A DNA stretch of 64,000 nt, from contig CM114271.1 in the NCBI GenBank assembly GCA_050084515.1, positions 57,226,001-57,290,000 on the forward strand. Direction: 5' to 3'. Positions 54,213-64,000 of the stretch are shown piece by piece. This DNA comes from Blasia pusilla (taxonomy: Eukaryota > Marchantiophyta > Marchantiopsida > Blasiales). Each line of letters starts with the position of its first letter. The first letter of the stretch is position 1. Below the pieces are notes generated by a model. That model was not told the origin of the DNA. It saw only the letters and a list, made by a program, of their open reading frames with translations, and searched no databases. The translations under genes and the position numbers were made by a program.

Positions 54213-56570
54213 TGCCAACCGGAAAACCTAGGCGAGCCTACCTCCCAAGGTCGTAACATAGGAAGCAAAAAATAATGGGGCACGGAATATCGCAGTGGCC
54301 ACCCCCACAAAAAGTACTTGACACGGGCTCCACTTGAGCACCTGCAATAGGAGTCTTCGATCTCGCTTCTCCCATCGCCCTGCGTGCCTACACACCCACA
54401 ACATCAATCCTACGAGAACTCTGATCAAGACAAATCAATGGGGTCCTCATCGCCTTAGACAAAGCAAAAGAATGAGGAAGCTTGGTCTATTTCTTGGCCT
54501 CCCCTCTCTACGGGTCCAACTCTGCACTTGCTCCATGAGTAACAACAATGACTGCCTCTATCTGTGCAACTGCGAACATCCAACCATGATCCTCCATGTC
54601 TCAAGCTGCACCATAAGACGTTGATGCCACCAATCCGGCATCGGTTAACCTCAATGCCATAGCGGCAATCTGTTGTTGCAAATCCTCTTTCAGAGCAACC
54701 ATCCAAGCCTCATGCCCGACATCTTCCTTAACGCATCTAGGTAGCGGATCTTTACCTCCTCCAATCCATGGGAAACTCCACCACCTTCTCATGCAAAACC
54801 AACACCTCGTTCCCCAAGAGAACCATCTAGTGCACGACCTGTAGGCCCACTTGCACCGGAAACTCGCTCTAATGCCCTTTCTAGCCCTCAATCCGGGCAT
54901 AATTCAAGGTGTAGGCTGAAACACCTGGCACGTGAGTGACCATACCTCTTACAATAGTCACTTTGGTAAAATCCTAGTGCAGACCCATCTCCTCTATGCT
55001 AAGGCACGCATCCACAACCATGATGGGTGCAATCGCGTTGGTGATGGGATCCACCACATGATCAATAAATAATCCCGTTGGTGTTGAGCCGCATATGATG
55101 TTGCTAGTTGTTGTGGCATAGACTTCTGATATCCTCCTTGAGCTCGTGGTGTCACAGTCCTCTCCAAAATTCACATTGCTGCACTGGTGGTACAGCAAAT
55201 TGAAATTGTGACACCTCTTGCATGGAACTTATGCATGGCTGCTACACTCTCCTCAGCCATATTGCGCTCAATATTCTCCGCTGTCCCAAAAACATCTCTC
55301 AACGTAGGTAAGGTGCACATAAGAAGTACCCCATCCCTCACTCATTTGGGTAGGTCTTGGTCCAGCATCGCGTACCATGCTTGGATAGATGTTAGGGCGG
55401 CATGACCACTCACTATCTGTATGTCTTGTGGTGATATGCTCACAAAGTCCTCTATGCCCTCCCCCTTGTCTGACGATAAAACAGAAGGAGATCGAGATGG
55501 TGCCTCGTGTGGAGACCCTCGAAACCTCGCGCCACTCCGCGTAAAATCTCTAGAGCTACTCTAAGATCCATCATCTTTCCTCTCAAAGTCCCAAAGGGAC
55601 GGTGTGATGAACCTCGTGCCCCTCTCGCAAAATCACTCTCAATCAATCAACCAAACATGCGGCACTCAACCTACACTCCCTCTCAGTAAGATGTGTACTG
55701 TGCGACAACAAGCCGCGTGGTACGGAAAATCGAATGATCTATCGTCTCATCGAAAAAACATACCCCAACTTTGGACATCCCATACAATTATATGTCCCCT
55801 AAACCACAAGAATCAATGATGTTCTCAGCATCTGCATGAAATTCAATATCTCCAAATAACTACCCAATACATGAAGGCCAACAGACCAGAAAGGGTAAGC
55901 TGAACAAATGTCGATGTTGCTTCTCAGCAACTGAAAATCTTAACCCCAACTCTGTTATGTAGAAAAACTCCTCCAATCCGCAAGCTGTACTCCTCTGGTA
56001 CTCACGATGCTCAAACCTCCTCGATGTGTGGTGTAGGTCTAGCGGTACGGTGCGGTACTGGCGGCACGGAATGGCTGCAAAAAGCAGAGCACTCAATGAT
56101 GGGATGTGGCACTCAACAGCATACCCTCCTCAGTCAGCAACATATAATCTGCTCCCCAGTGAGGGTGTGGCTCCGTGACCACGACGGTGCGGCCACCAAC
56201 GGCACGACGCGGCAATCAACGGCGCGTTGCGACTACGCGCATCACGACACGGTACTCGATTGTCTTTGAGCAACTTCCACCTCACAACATAGTAGAGCGG
56301 AAAGAAAACTCAGATCCCATGAATCAAAAGGTCAATTTTTTGAAGTCGGGGAGTGTACAAGTGGCGGCGACGCGTACAGACTCAACGAAGTCCGACGGCG
56401 GCGGTCTGACTTGGCCCTGAACGGTGTCGGAAGTTGGACGCGGCCGTGAAGAGCAGCGGCAGTGGCACGGAAGATAATAGATAAGGTACAAGTGGAGATG
56501 AAGATGGTGCAGATGTTGACAGCGAAAGTGAAGGCAAAGGCACGGCGGGTGGTTTAGGGTTTGACACATT
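54213..56570 (-). mobile_element. Ty3/gypsy element C (minus; gag region)
   Basis: Follows element A base for base in many stretches: the leader around 55,700-56,000 ('catacaattatatgtcccc' against A at 6,560), gag (RDGVLLMCTLPTLRDVFGTA at about 55,340), the uninterrupted solo-LTR site near 54,942, and the linker to 54,213. The likeness then ends exactly where the Helitron fragment begins. Relative to A it lacks part of gag. LTR-1 lies directly upstream at 56,571. No open frame is longer than about 100 codons. Confidence 0.65.
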
Positions 56571-57609
56571 TTTACCTTAACAATCGTCTAGCTATGGCAG
56601 TTTGCAAAATCTGCCATAACTTTCTGCTTGTAGCTCTGAATTGCATATCGTTTGTTCGATAGCATGCAAAGATTCTTGACCTTTGATAAAATTCAAGCTT
56701 TTTTTCCATTTGACCTTCCAAAAAAAATTGACAGGGACTGTCGTATAGCCCTTCAATGTGCTCTCCTACACCAATTTTGGCAGTGCTTCTGCGCTGATTT
56801 CTCTCAAAGAAAACCTCAATCCTATAAAAATAGCAATCTTAGAGCTACATGGTATGATGGTACTCGTGAGAACAGCAACATGGAGGAATCCGCTCCCATA
56901 CTCAATTTCTAATGAAAATTGGGCAGGGCTTCTGTGCGCCACTCTTCTACACAAAAAATCAAAAAAATATAACATACAAATAAGCAACTCTTGCTCCGGT
57001 GAGCACTCCCATAAGCCTTTGAATAGGGAACCTCCATCAACACCTAGCAACCAGCGAGCTCCTCAACTTAAGCTCTCACTCCTTCATTCTCTCTTTGTAA
57101 ATCAAGTGGATCTCACTTACAAAAAATCTCAGAAATGTGCATAACTCTCTCTCTCTCTCTCTCATGTCAAACCAAACCCACTCTCCAAATGAGAGGCTTG
57201 GGTTACAAACACAAGGCAAGGAGGACCATAGCTCCACCGCCTCATGCCAAGAAGTTCAACAAAGAGAGAATGATCTCTCAAGCTTTCTCTCTTGGAGGTA
57301 TACCCCCTTTCCTCTCCCAAGCTCTCTCCACGGTAATCTTTGCTCGCACGTCACCTCCTTAGCTCTTGACCTACCATAGGGGATCAATGGTCAGTTCCAA
57401 AAGTGGAAAGTCAACTATACCAAAAAGGTAACTTGCTCGATATAGTAAGTTTCTCAATATGGCTCTAAATAAGCCCAAACGGAGGGTAAACCTGCTCTCT
57501 CAGGTTATCAATGGCCTAAGCAAGTCATCCTCAAGCTCTTGAGGTTGTCCTCTAGTATCTTCAAAGGCGCTCTACTGGATCTCATCAATCTATCTTAACA
57601 GAGGTGACA
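56571..57609 (-). repeat. LTR-1 copy 1 of the triple array
   Basis: Minus strand starts TGTCAC at 57,609. The outer half (to about 57,100) matches 52,283-52,790. The inner half, with 'cttgctccggtgagc' and the first 'ccaattttggcagtgcttc' block, matches copies 2 and 3. A CT microsatellite lies at 57,142-57,162. It is probably the 5' LTR of element C. Confidence 0.65.
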
Positions 57610-58079
57610 AGGGTTGCCTCATTAAACGGTACTAACAATCAAGCTTTGAGTAGCCAATGTTGGGTTCAGAAAATCCCCTCCTTTGCTCCAAGAAAGTCCA
57701 ACAACAAAAGAAAAGAGGTCTCAATAAAAAGCAAATGATGGAAAACCCAAGAAAGGCGCGATACTTGAAGGTGACGACGACTTCAAAGCACAAGCTAGAT
57801 AGAACACGGTAAATGCTGCATCACACCTTACAACATACATGATTTGATAGGGGTGGACATCGTCTCCCCCCTCAAATTTTTCTTTTTGTCTTCAACTATA
57901 AATCCCTTCCTATAAAATTTCTCCCCTCTAAAAATACTCCACTAACTCCTCAATTCTAGGATCAACATTGCTAAATAATTTCTTAAACTATCTTTCACCT
58001 CCAAATGCCTCGTCCACTTGCCTCACCTTCTAGTATAAGAAATCTCTTACATTTCTACCTCTCAAACAAGGATTTTACC

Positions 58080-59097
58080 AAAAAATAGTTTGGAATTGCT
58101 CCTCTCCCACAATGGCTAAGGTATTTTGAGTTGGAATGTGAGAATTACGGACTGTTTCTTTGAAAATATTCTTGACTTCCTTATCTATGACTTAATCAAA
58201 TTGTCTACTTCATCCAACCTTCAATTGGGAATTGGTCGCGATTGTCATGCAGCCTATGGCTACAGATTCCACTTTTGTGGAAAATTTGGCAACACTTCCG
58301 TGCTCATTTCTTCCATTAAAAAGTGAGAAACTATGCAACATAAATCTAGAAAGCTACAAAGAAACTCCCAAGAGCACCAGTATGGAGAACCCCATCCCCA
58401 TACTCAAATTCTATCAAAAATTGGGTAGAGCTTCTATGCACCACTCTCTTGTACAAAACTTCAAACAACAATGAACACAAATAAGTGGCTCTTGCTCCAT
58501 AAGCCAGTGAATGGGGAACATGGTCTCCAACCTACACAAATATGGAGATACGTGCGAGCTCCCCGGTTATAGAGGTCTTAATCTCTCATTCTCTTTTTCA
58601 AGCACTCAAATATCTCATAATGCGCACAGAAATTGCATATCTCTCTATCCATATGTTAAACCAAACCCACTCTCCTAATGAGAGGCTTGGGTTACTTACA
58701 AGGCAAGGAGGACCATAGTCTTTCCGTCTCATGCCAAAAGGTTCAACAAACAGAGAATGAGCTCTAAAGCTCGCTTTTCTTGGCTATACCCCCTTCCCTC
58801 TTCCAAACTCTCTCTATGGTAACCTATGCTCGTAGGTTACGTCCTTGACTCTGGACTTGTTGTAGGGGATCAAGGACCACTTTACAAATTGGAAAATTAA
58901 CTCTACTCCCAATGGTAACTTATCCGAAAAAGTCAATTTCTCTATATAGCTCTAAATGAGCCTAAACGAAGGAAAAATCTTCTTACTCAAGTTAGACAAG
59001 CCCTCAACACGTTATCCTTGACCTCTTGAGGTTTTTCTCCAATATCTTTGAAGGCACTCTACCATTAACTCGACAATCCATCCTAAGAGATGTGACA
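58080..59097 (-). repeat. LTR-1 copy 2 of the triple array
   Basis: Starts TGTCAC at 59,097. It shares with copy 1 the order of blocks: 'aggatggat', 'ccttgatcccctac', 'ctctcctaatgagaggctt', 'tggctcttgctcc', 'ttggcaacacttccgtg'. It is diverged from copies 1 and 3. The 57,610-58,079 spacer is not clearly LTR. Confidence 0.6.
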
Positions 59098-59639
59098 CTA
59101 GATAGCTGGTACTTAGGTTAGTCTATGCATAGTAGTTGATGACGAGCCAACTATATTGGTTCTATCGGTGTTATCCACACTGAATGGCGATCGATAATTC
59201 AACCCTTGCATTTGATCACTAGTACAGTAAATGGTGCTAAGAAAATCAAGATGATCGTCAAATAAGAGCAGTAGTAATTGTTGAAAATAACCGAGTAGTG
59301 GCAAGCAATAGTTGACGATCGTCAAATAGACAATGGTACTTGAATGGTAGATGGTTAGTGGATGGTCAACACTAGCTATATATGTCATGTCATACATAGG
59401 AACACGTATTTGCATATGAATTTATTTAATCTTTACTCAAAATTCAATCTCTTTAATTTTTTTCGACTCCACTAACCTCTTAAAAAAAAGTTTCGAGGAA
59501 CTAAAATTATCCAAAATTTGGTTCATATTCCACTAAGCCCCAAATATCTTGGATGAACATGCACGAAATAAATTTTTCACTTACTTCCCTCCAAAGAGCA
59601 AGTTTCCCTTGAGTAGCTACTGATAATAATAATTTCTTT

Positions 59640-60662
59640 TCAGTTACTACCCCAAAATTTTGAAATTGCTAACTCACACCATTGTTATGGCAGCCTCATG
59701 CAAGTGGACCTCGCTTTGTAGTTAAGCATCAAAGCCACACACTACTTTTTCCACATATTGCCCAACTTTTAGACCTATAGTATCATGAAATTATATTCTT
59801 TATCCAAATTTCCATCTGGAATTGGCGATGATTGTCCTACTCAGCCGCAGCCTTACCTCCTATGAAAAATTCAAGAGCTTTTTTGCTCTGATTTCTTCCA
59901 CACTAAAATCTGAACCTATCACATAATAAAATAGAAAATTCCAATGGGCTTCCAAGAGCCTGACCATGGCAAACATGACTCCATACTTAAATTCTACTCA
60001 AAAAATTTCGTACCTCTCTTGCACCAAAAATCACCTTACAATACAAAAAAATGAGTAGCTCTTGCTCCGATAAGCTACTAAATAGGGAACATGGTCCCCA
60101 ACCTACAACACTAGCGAGCTTTCGCATTGTGAAGCTCTCAAGTTTTCATTCTCTATTTGTAAATCAAAATCACTCAACGCTCTTTAATGATGCATACAAT
60201 ATACATCTCTCTTTCATGTCAAACCAAACCCACTTTCTTAATAGAGACTTGGATTACTCACAGGAAAGGAGGGCTATAGCTCCACGGCCTCATGCCAAAA
60301 GGTTCAACAAAGAGAGAATGAGCTCCAAATTAAAGTTCCTTCTCTTTGGGTATACTCCCTTCCTCTTCCAAGCTCTCTCCATAATAACATATGCTCGCAT
60401 GTTATCTCTCCGACTCTTGGTCTTTTGTACAAGATCAAGGGGTCATTTTCCAAAGTGGAAAATCAACTTTGCTTCTAATACAAACTTACCCAAAATAGAA
60501 ATTTTCTCAATATAATTCTTAATGAGTGGAAACGAAGGAAAAACATAGTGTCTTAGGTTACCCAAGGCCTTTGTAGGTTCTCCTTGACCTCATGAGGATA
60601 TCCTCCAACCTTCTCAAAGATGCCTTATGGATAGTCGTTAATCCAAACTAAAAGATATGATA
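59640..60662 (-). repeat. LTR-1 copy 3 of the triple array
   Basis: Starts TATCAT (decayed TGTCAC) at 60,662 and follows the same order of blocks as copies 1 and 2. The 59,098-59,639 spacer separates it from copy 2. Confidence 0.6.
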
Positions 60663-60789
60663 TGTTCCAACTTGATTTAGTTGGTTTTTTTCTATAAAGA
60701 TGTAGTTCTAGGAGATAATCAATTGGATAGTTTGTGATCAGGTTTACAAGGTATTGTATATTGTTGCAAAATCAATCCAAACCATGGAT

Positions 60790-61275
60790 TTATGGAAGAC
60801 ATTTACTCCTTGAAGGAGACATGACAATTGCATTCAAGATAGTCAATGATGCGGGAGAAGATGTTTGCTAGGGGTCTTTCTAATTGTAGGAAGGTTCATG
60901 GCATTAGAATATATAAGAATATTGTAGAAAACAAAAGGACCAAGTTTATGTAAGAGAGGACAGATGGAAATATGGGAAGTCGGATTTCCCCCATCCATCT
61001 CCACTTACCATTAATGTTGAAACAAACTTAGGGAAGACATTTACCCCTTGGACACCTTCATGCATAAAGGTGTTCGAGGAGACATCTAGATCACATTCAA
61101 CATAGACAACGCGGGAGGAGATGTTTGCTAATTTGTTACATTATGGGGTCGTTTCCATTGTAGGAAGGTCGGTGGCATAAGAAAAATGCGAATTTTTATT
61201 AAGATGGAAACGTGGGAAACTAGATTTTTCCCTTTTTCCCCATCCACCTCCACTTACTATTAATGTTCGAGAAAC
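60790..61275. repeat. Tandem duplication, two units of about 241 bp
   Basis: 'gaagacatttactccttg' at 60,796 and 'gaagacatttaccccttg' at 61,037 start two units. They share 'gagaagatgtttgcta', 'ttgtaggaaggt', 'catccatctccacttacca' and 'ttaatgtt'. Non-coding, moderately diverged. Confidence 0.75.
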
Positions 61276-62697
61276 TTGGCTAATAAGCAAAAAGTAAATC
61301 TTAATTTATTTCCTTAATCCCAACCTCCCTACCTTCTCCCTTTTCAAAAATCCTAACCTCTTGACCCACCTTTCCTACCCTATGGTTCTACCACCCTAAT
61401 ATAAAGACCCTACCTAGGGCGCCCCTTTGCCATTCGCCCCTCTCATGTGTCCTCCCCCGTGGATTGTCGGTGTCCATCCTTCATGTAGGAGTAGGTTGAC
61501 ATAATACTAGTGAGTGGAAGGTTGGAAACTTATCCATCAAGTGAAGAAAAGTTGATGAGTTGGTGAAGATTCCCCAAAAATCACATCAAGAATATCACGG
61601 CCAAAAGCGGGCGGATTAATCAAAGAAAAGATAGCTCCAAAGCAAGTGAAAACTTGGTGAAGATAGTGCCAGAAAGAGTTGGGACAGGTGAATGGAAATC
61701 TATTGGAAAACTCAATTGAAAGGGCTTTGGGGGAAAATTCATTAATGCACGCCATCCGGACTCTAACACTCTATTTTCTACCAAATCCTAGAAGAGCAAA
61801 TATTACATAGGCTCAACATGAGAAAGATGGATATTGAAATATGTCTTCTCTCCTCATATTCCCTTGGGGAAGAACCAAATGAGTTCTTCCAAAATATACT
61901 CCAAATTGATAATATCATTTTAACATTGCGTACTTATATTACCAAGTAACCATTGATTGGGTCAACAAATCATATGACGTGGAATAGACATACTTGAAAT
62001 GAATGGAAATGTCATCATGCAACGAAACTATAATTGACGCAACAAATCTTGCTAGTTGGGGGGTGGGAGTAAGTGGCTACACGTTGCCCTCATTTGGAGG
62101 GAAGTAAGTAGCTCTACTAGGACTACTCGATGTTTGCCCATAGCAAGTATGGGCTCTTCCTGGACACCATGGTTACATGGAATTTTTTTTGGAAAAATGG
62201 ATACCTCCTTGGTCCTTTTGTCATATGAAAATTTAAAATTGACATCTAAACGAGACTATATCGACTCTATGGGAAGTTATCAAAATTTTCCTTTTATTCA
62301 AAAAATATTTTATTATTAGTTGAAATTCGCATGTGTTGGGAGTAAGAGAGTAGCCCTAATCTATCTTTGAATCTATGAAGCTACCGTAAAGGTGTTCGCT
62401 TTCCAATTTGCAAACTAGAGGAAGCCTACCAAAGAAACCGGGTCCCGGGTAGTTTCTTTTGAGAGAACCAATACACTTCCAAAAGTATCTGCAAAACATG
62501 ACGATATATTTTGAAGTTTTCCTTCGTATATACTAATACGAAGGAAATCTATGGATTCCATTGGTGTTTAGAAACCAAAACGGAAATTCCAACACGTAAC
62601 CCGGTTCTCCTCTTTCATTGGAACTTTGATGTATGAACAGGTGTCGAATCTAATGACCCAAATATAAAATAAAGTAAACAATTTAAATTACTGTGTA
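61276..62697. other. No supported gene
   Basis: AT-rich DNA with short ORFs (87 codons at 62,056-62,319, no domain). Nothing recognised up to the Helitron 3' end. Confidence 0.5.
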
Positions 62698-62725
62698 TTA
62701 GTTTACTGTCCGTGCATCCCACGGA
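62698..62725 (-). repeat. Helitron 3' terminus (minus)
   Basis: Minus strand: TCCGTGGGATGCACGGA (perfect 6-bp stem), CAGTAAA, CTAA, followed by T at 62,697. Spacing (seven bases) and layout match the end at 1,877. The element would extend to the right; no TC start was found before the window ends, so it may run beyond 64,000 or be truncated. Confidence 0.7.
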
Positions 62726-63486
62726 TTGTTCTTGGGAGTAGTTGAATTATCGCGAAACTGGCAAAAGTCTCTGGTTTTCGAATCATGGCAACTGCTCTCC
62801 CTCCAAAATGCATCCCTTGACGATCGTCTATACACGTGATCGATGATTCGATGCACCTGTCGGATAGCCACCGAACTGACCTTCAAACCCTATACTCTAA
62901 TGATGAACTTGCGTGAGAATCCATTTGTACGGGTCCGTTGGATCCAACGTGGGGACGTTCTGCACGCTATCAAAGCCTTCCGGAGGCTTCTCACGCCATT
63001 CCATTCATATGGAATGTGAGTGGAGAAGGAACTCCAACGCACTATCGATCATATTGTTCTCCGCGAGAGTAGCTATCTGAGAGCTATTTTAGATCCTTCC
63101 CAAATATGGGAATCGAGGACATCCGAATAAAACCCATGCGAGGTACAAGGACACTCCCCACAAACAGTGAGAACATCAAGGGATTCAAGGCCACATCCGA
63201 CCGGAGACGAAGAAACACTCTGGATTGAAGTCCGAGTCGATCTTGCATGCAGAGGAAAGAGGAGCGGTAACATAGAAGAATCAGAGAGGTGACTAGTCTA
63301 AGGATCCCTAAACCCTGACTTGGACGGCAAAACTACGTCAATCGTCTCTTGCTGCTTACATGTCTCCCTACAATGATCTGCTTCCCCCCTACTTCCGATC
63401 TCAAAACCTTGCATTCCCCCCAGCTTTCAGTGGGCGACAGTACTGATCTCGCGTTCAAAATTTTCTTCCCTCCAGGGGTGAAGCTT
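62726..63486. other. Possible Helitron cargo, no identified gene
   Basis: GC-richer than the DNA to its left. Short minus-strand frames (62,886-62,698 and 63,273-63,073) have no domain I recognise. Confidence 0.35.
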
Positions 63487-63539
63487 CGCCGCTGCCGGGG
63501 ATCGAACCCGGATCGAACTTACCACTGAACTACAACGAC
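63487..63539 (-). pseudogene. tRNA-Asp relic lacking the anticodon arm
   Basis: The minus strand begins GTCGTTGTAGTTCAGTGG and ends CCGGGTTCGATCCCCGG followed by CAGCGGC. The two ends form a complete 7-bp acceptor stem (GTCGTTG with CAGCGGC, two G-U pairs), and the T arm is perfect. The start and T arm match plant tRNA-Asp(GUC). Only five bases lie between the D arm and T arm, so the anticodon and variable arms are gone. The polymerase III A box (TAGTTCAGTGG) and B box (GGTTCGATCC) remain and could still be bound. It cannot be a working tRNA. Confidence 0.8.
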
Positions 63540-64000
63540 TTGTTGACACTAAAGGGATTTTAATCTTATTTTAATTTAAGAGTAAAACTTTTTCCTCCAA
63601 TTGAAATGTCGTCAGATTTGTAGATTTCTGTGAATAATCTAAGTGGAGAAGTTTCGTAAATAGAGTGAATATTTAAATATAATCCGTGCATCCCATCTCC
63701 CTCAATGGGACTAACAAGTAATTATTAAAGAAAGCCTACTGCATATGTTACGGACACGTTTGAAATAAACGGGGTCTCTCTATTCACTGACCTTATGATT
63801 CCTGAACTGTCAAGGTCCGATAGGCACATCTCTACCTGCACCGTGGATAAGAATAGCTCGATGAGACAATCCACTCAGTCGAACCGTAGGATAGGATGGG
63901 AGACTTTGTGATCGTGAGTATTACACACAGGAATTGCAATCAGAAAGTTGATGAATCTCCGATGGCCTCCGCCACGGAGCTTCGTAAGTCCACCTTATCT
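63540..64000. other. No supported gene
   Basis: Non-coding to the window end. A half hairpin near 63,682-63,696 resembles a Helitron end but lacks its left arm and CTRR. Confidence 0.5.

Noticed and set aside
63676-63700. Further Helitron 3' end
   Set aside because: Only the loop and one arm of the hairpin are present and no CTRR follows.

Overview
This window looks like nuclear DNA of a land plant. It is mostly a graveyard of transposable elements: Ty1/copia and Ty3/gypsy LTR retrotransposons primed from initiator tRNA-Met, a chromodomain chromovirus, two kinds of Helitron, and a relic of a plant-type tRNA-Asp gene. Only one short stretch (about 36.8-41.0 kb) looks like host gene space. I cannot name the species. 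A seed-free plant (bryophyte, lycophyte or fern) is my guess, because a Ty3/gypsy family carrying a cytosine-methyltransferase domain is not something I know from flowering plants.

Layout. 0.5-1.0 kb: relic of a Helitron accessory ORF. 1,877-4,208: a complete non-autonomous Helitron (minus). 4.4-5.2 kb: an unidentified ORF with one stop. 6.0-11.3 kb: Ty3/gypsy element A (gag, protease, DNMT3-like methyltransferase), split by a chromovirus solo LTR with a 5-bp target duplication. 11.7-13.0 kb: an LTR-2 copy and a 224-bp tandem duplication. 14,309-18,948: copia-1, bounded by both LTRs. 19.0-22.4 kb: an inverted LTR-1 structure and element D (minus), which has lost methyltransferase and RT. 22.4-24.35 kb: pyrimidine-rich DNA and tandem repeats. 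24.35-25.14 kb: LTR-2. 25.1-28.5 kb: copia-2 (minus). 29.4-36.0 kb: a Helitron2-like Rep/helicase element with promoter tandem repeats and an accessory gene. 36.8-41.0 kb: low-copy region with a convincing two-exon gene for a cysteine-rich membrane or secreted protein. 42.25-44.24 kb: element B (methyltransferase motif X, RT, RNase H). 44,238-50,968: chromovirus (minus). 52.16-54.21 kb: LTR-1 modules and a canonical Helitron Rep fragment. 54.2-60.66 kb: element C (minus) with three LTR-1 copies in a row. 60.8-61.3 kb: tandem duplication. 62.7-64.0 kb: a Helitron 3' end and a tRNA-Asp relic.

How it fits together. Elements A, B, C and D are decayed members of one Ty3/gypsy family. Together they give an order of LTR-1, gag, protease, DNMT3-like C5-methyltransferase, RT, RNase H, integrase, a roughly 130-bp 3' module, LTR-1. 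In B the methyltransferase C-terminus and the RT lie in the same reading frame. This methyltransferase-bearing retrotransposon family is the most interesting system here. All copies in the window are broken, so any activity would have to come from copies elsewhere in the genome.

All homology statements come from reading the sequence; no database or alignment tool was used. Boundaries given as approximate can be wrong by tens of bases.
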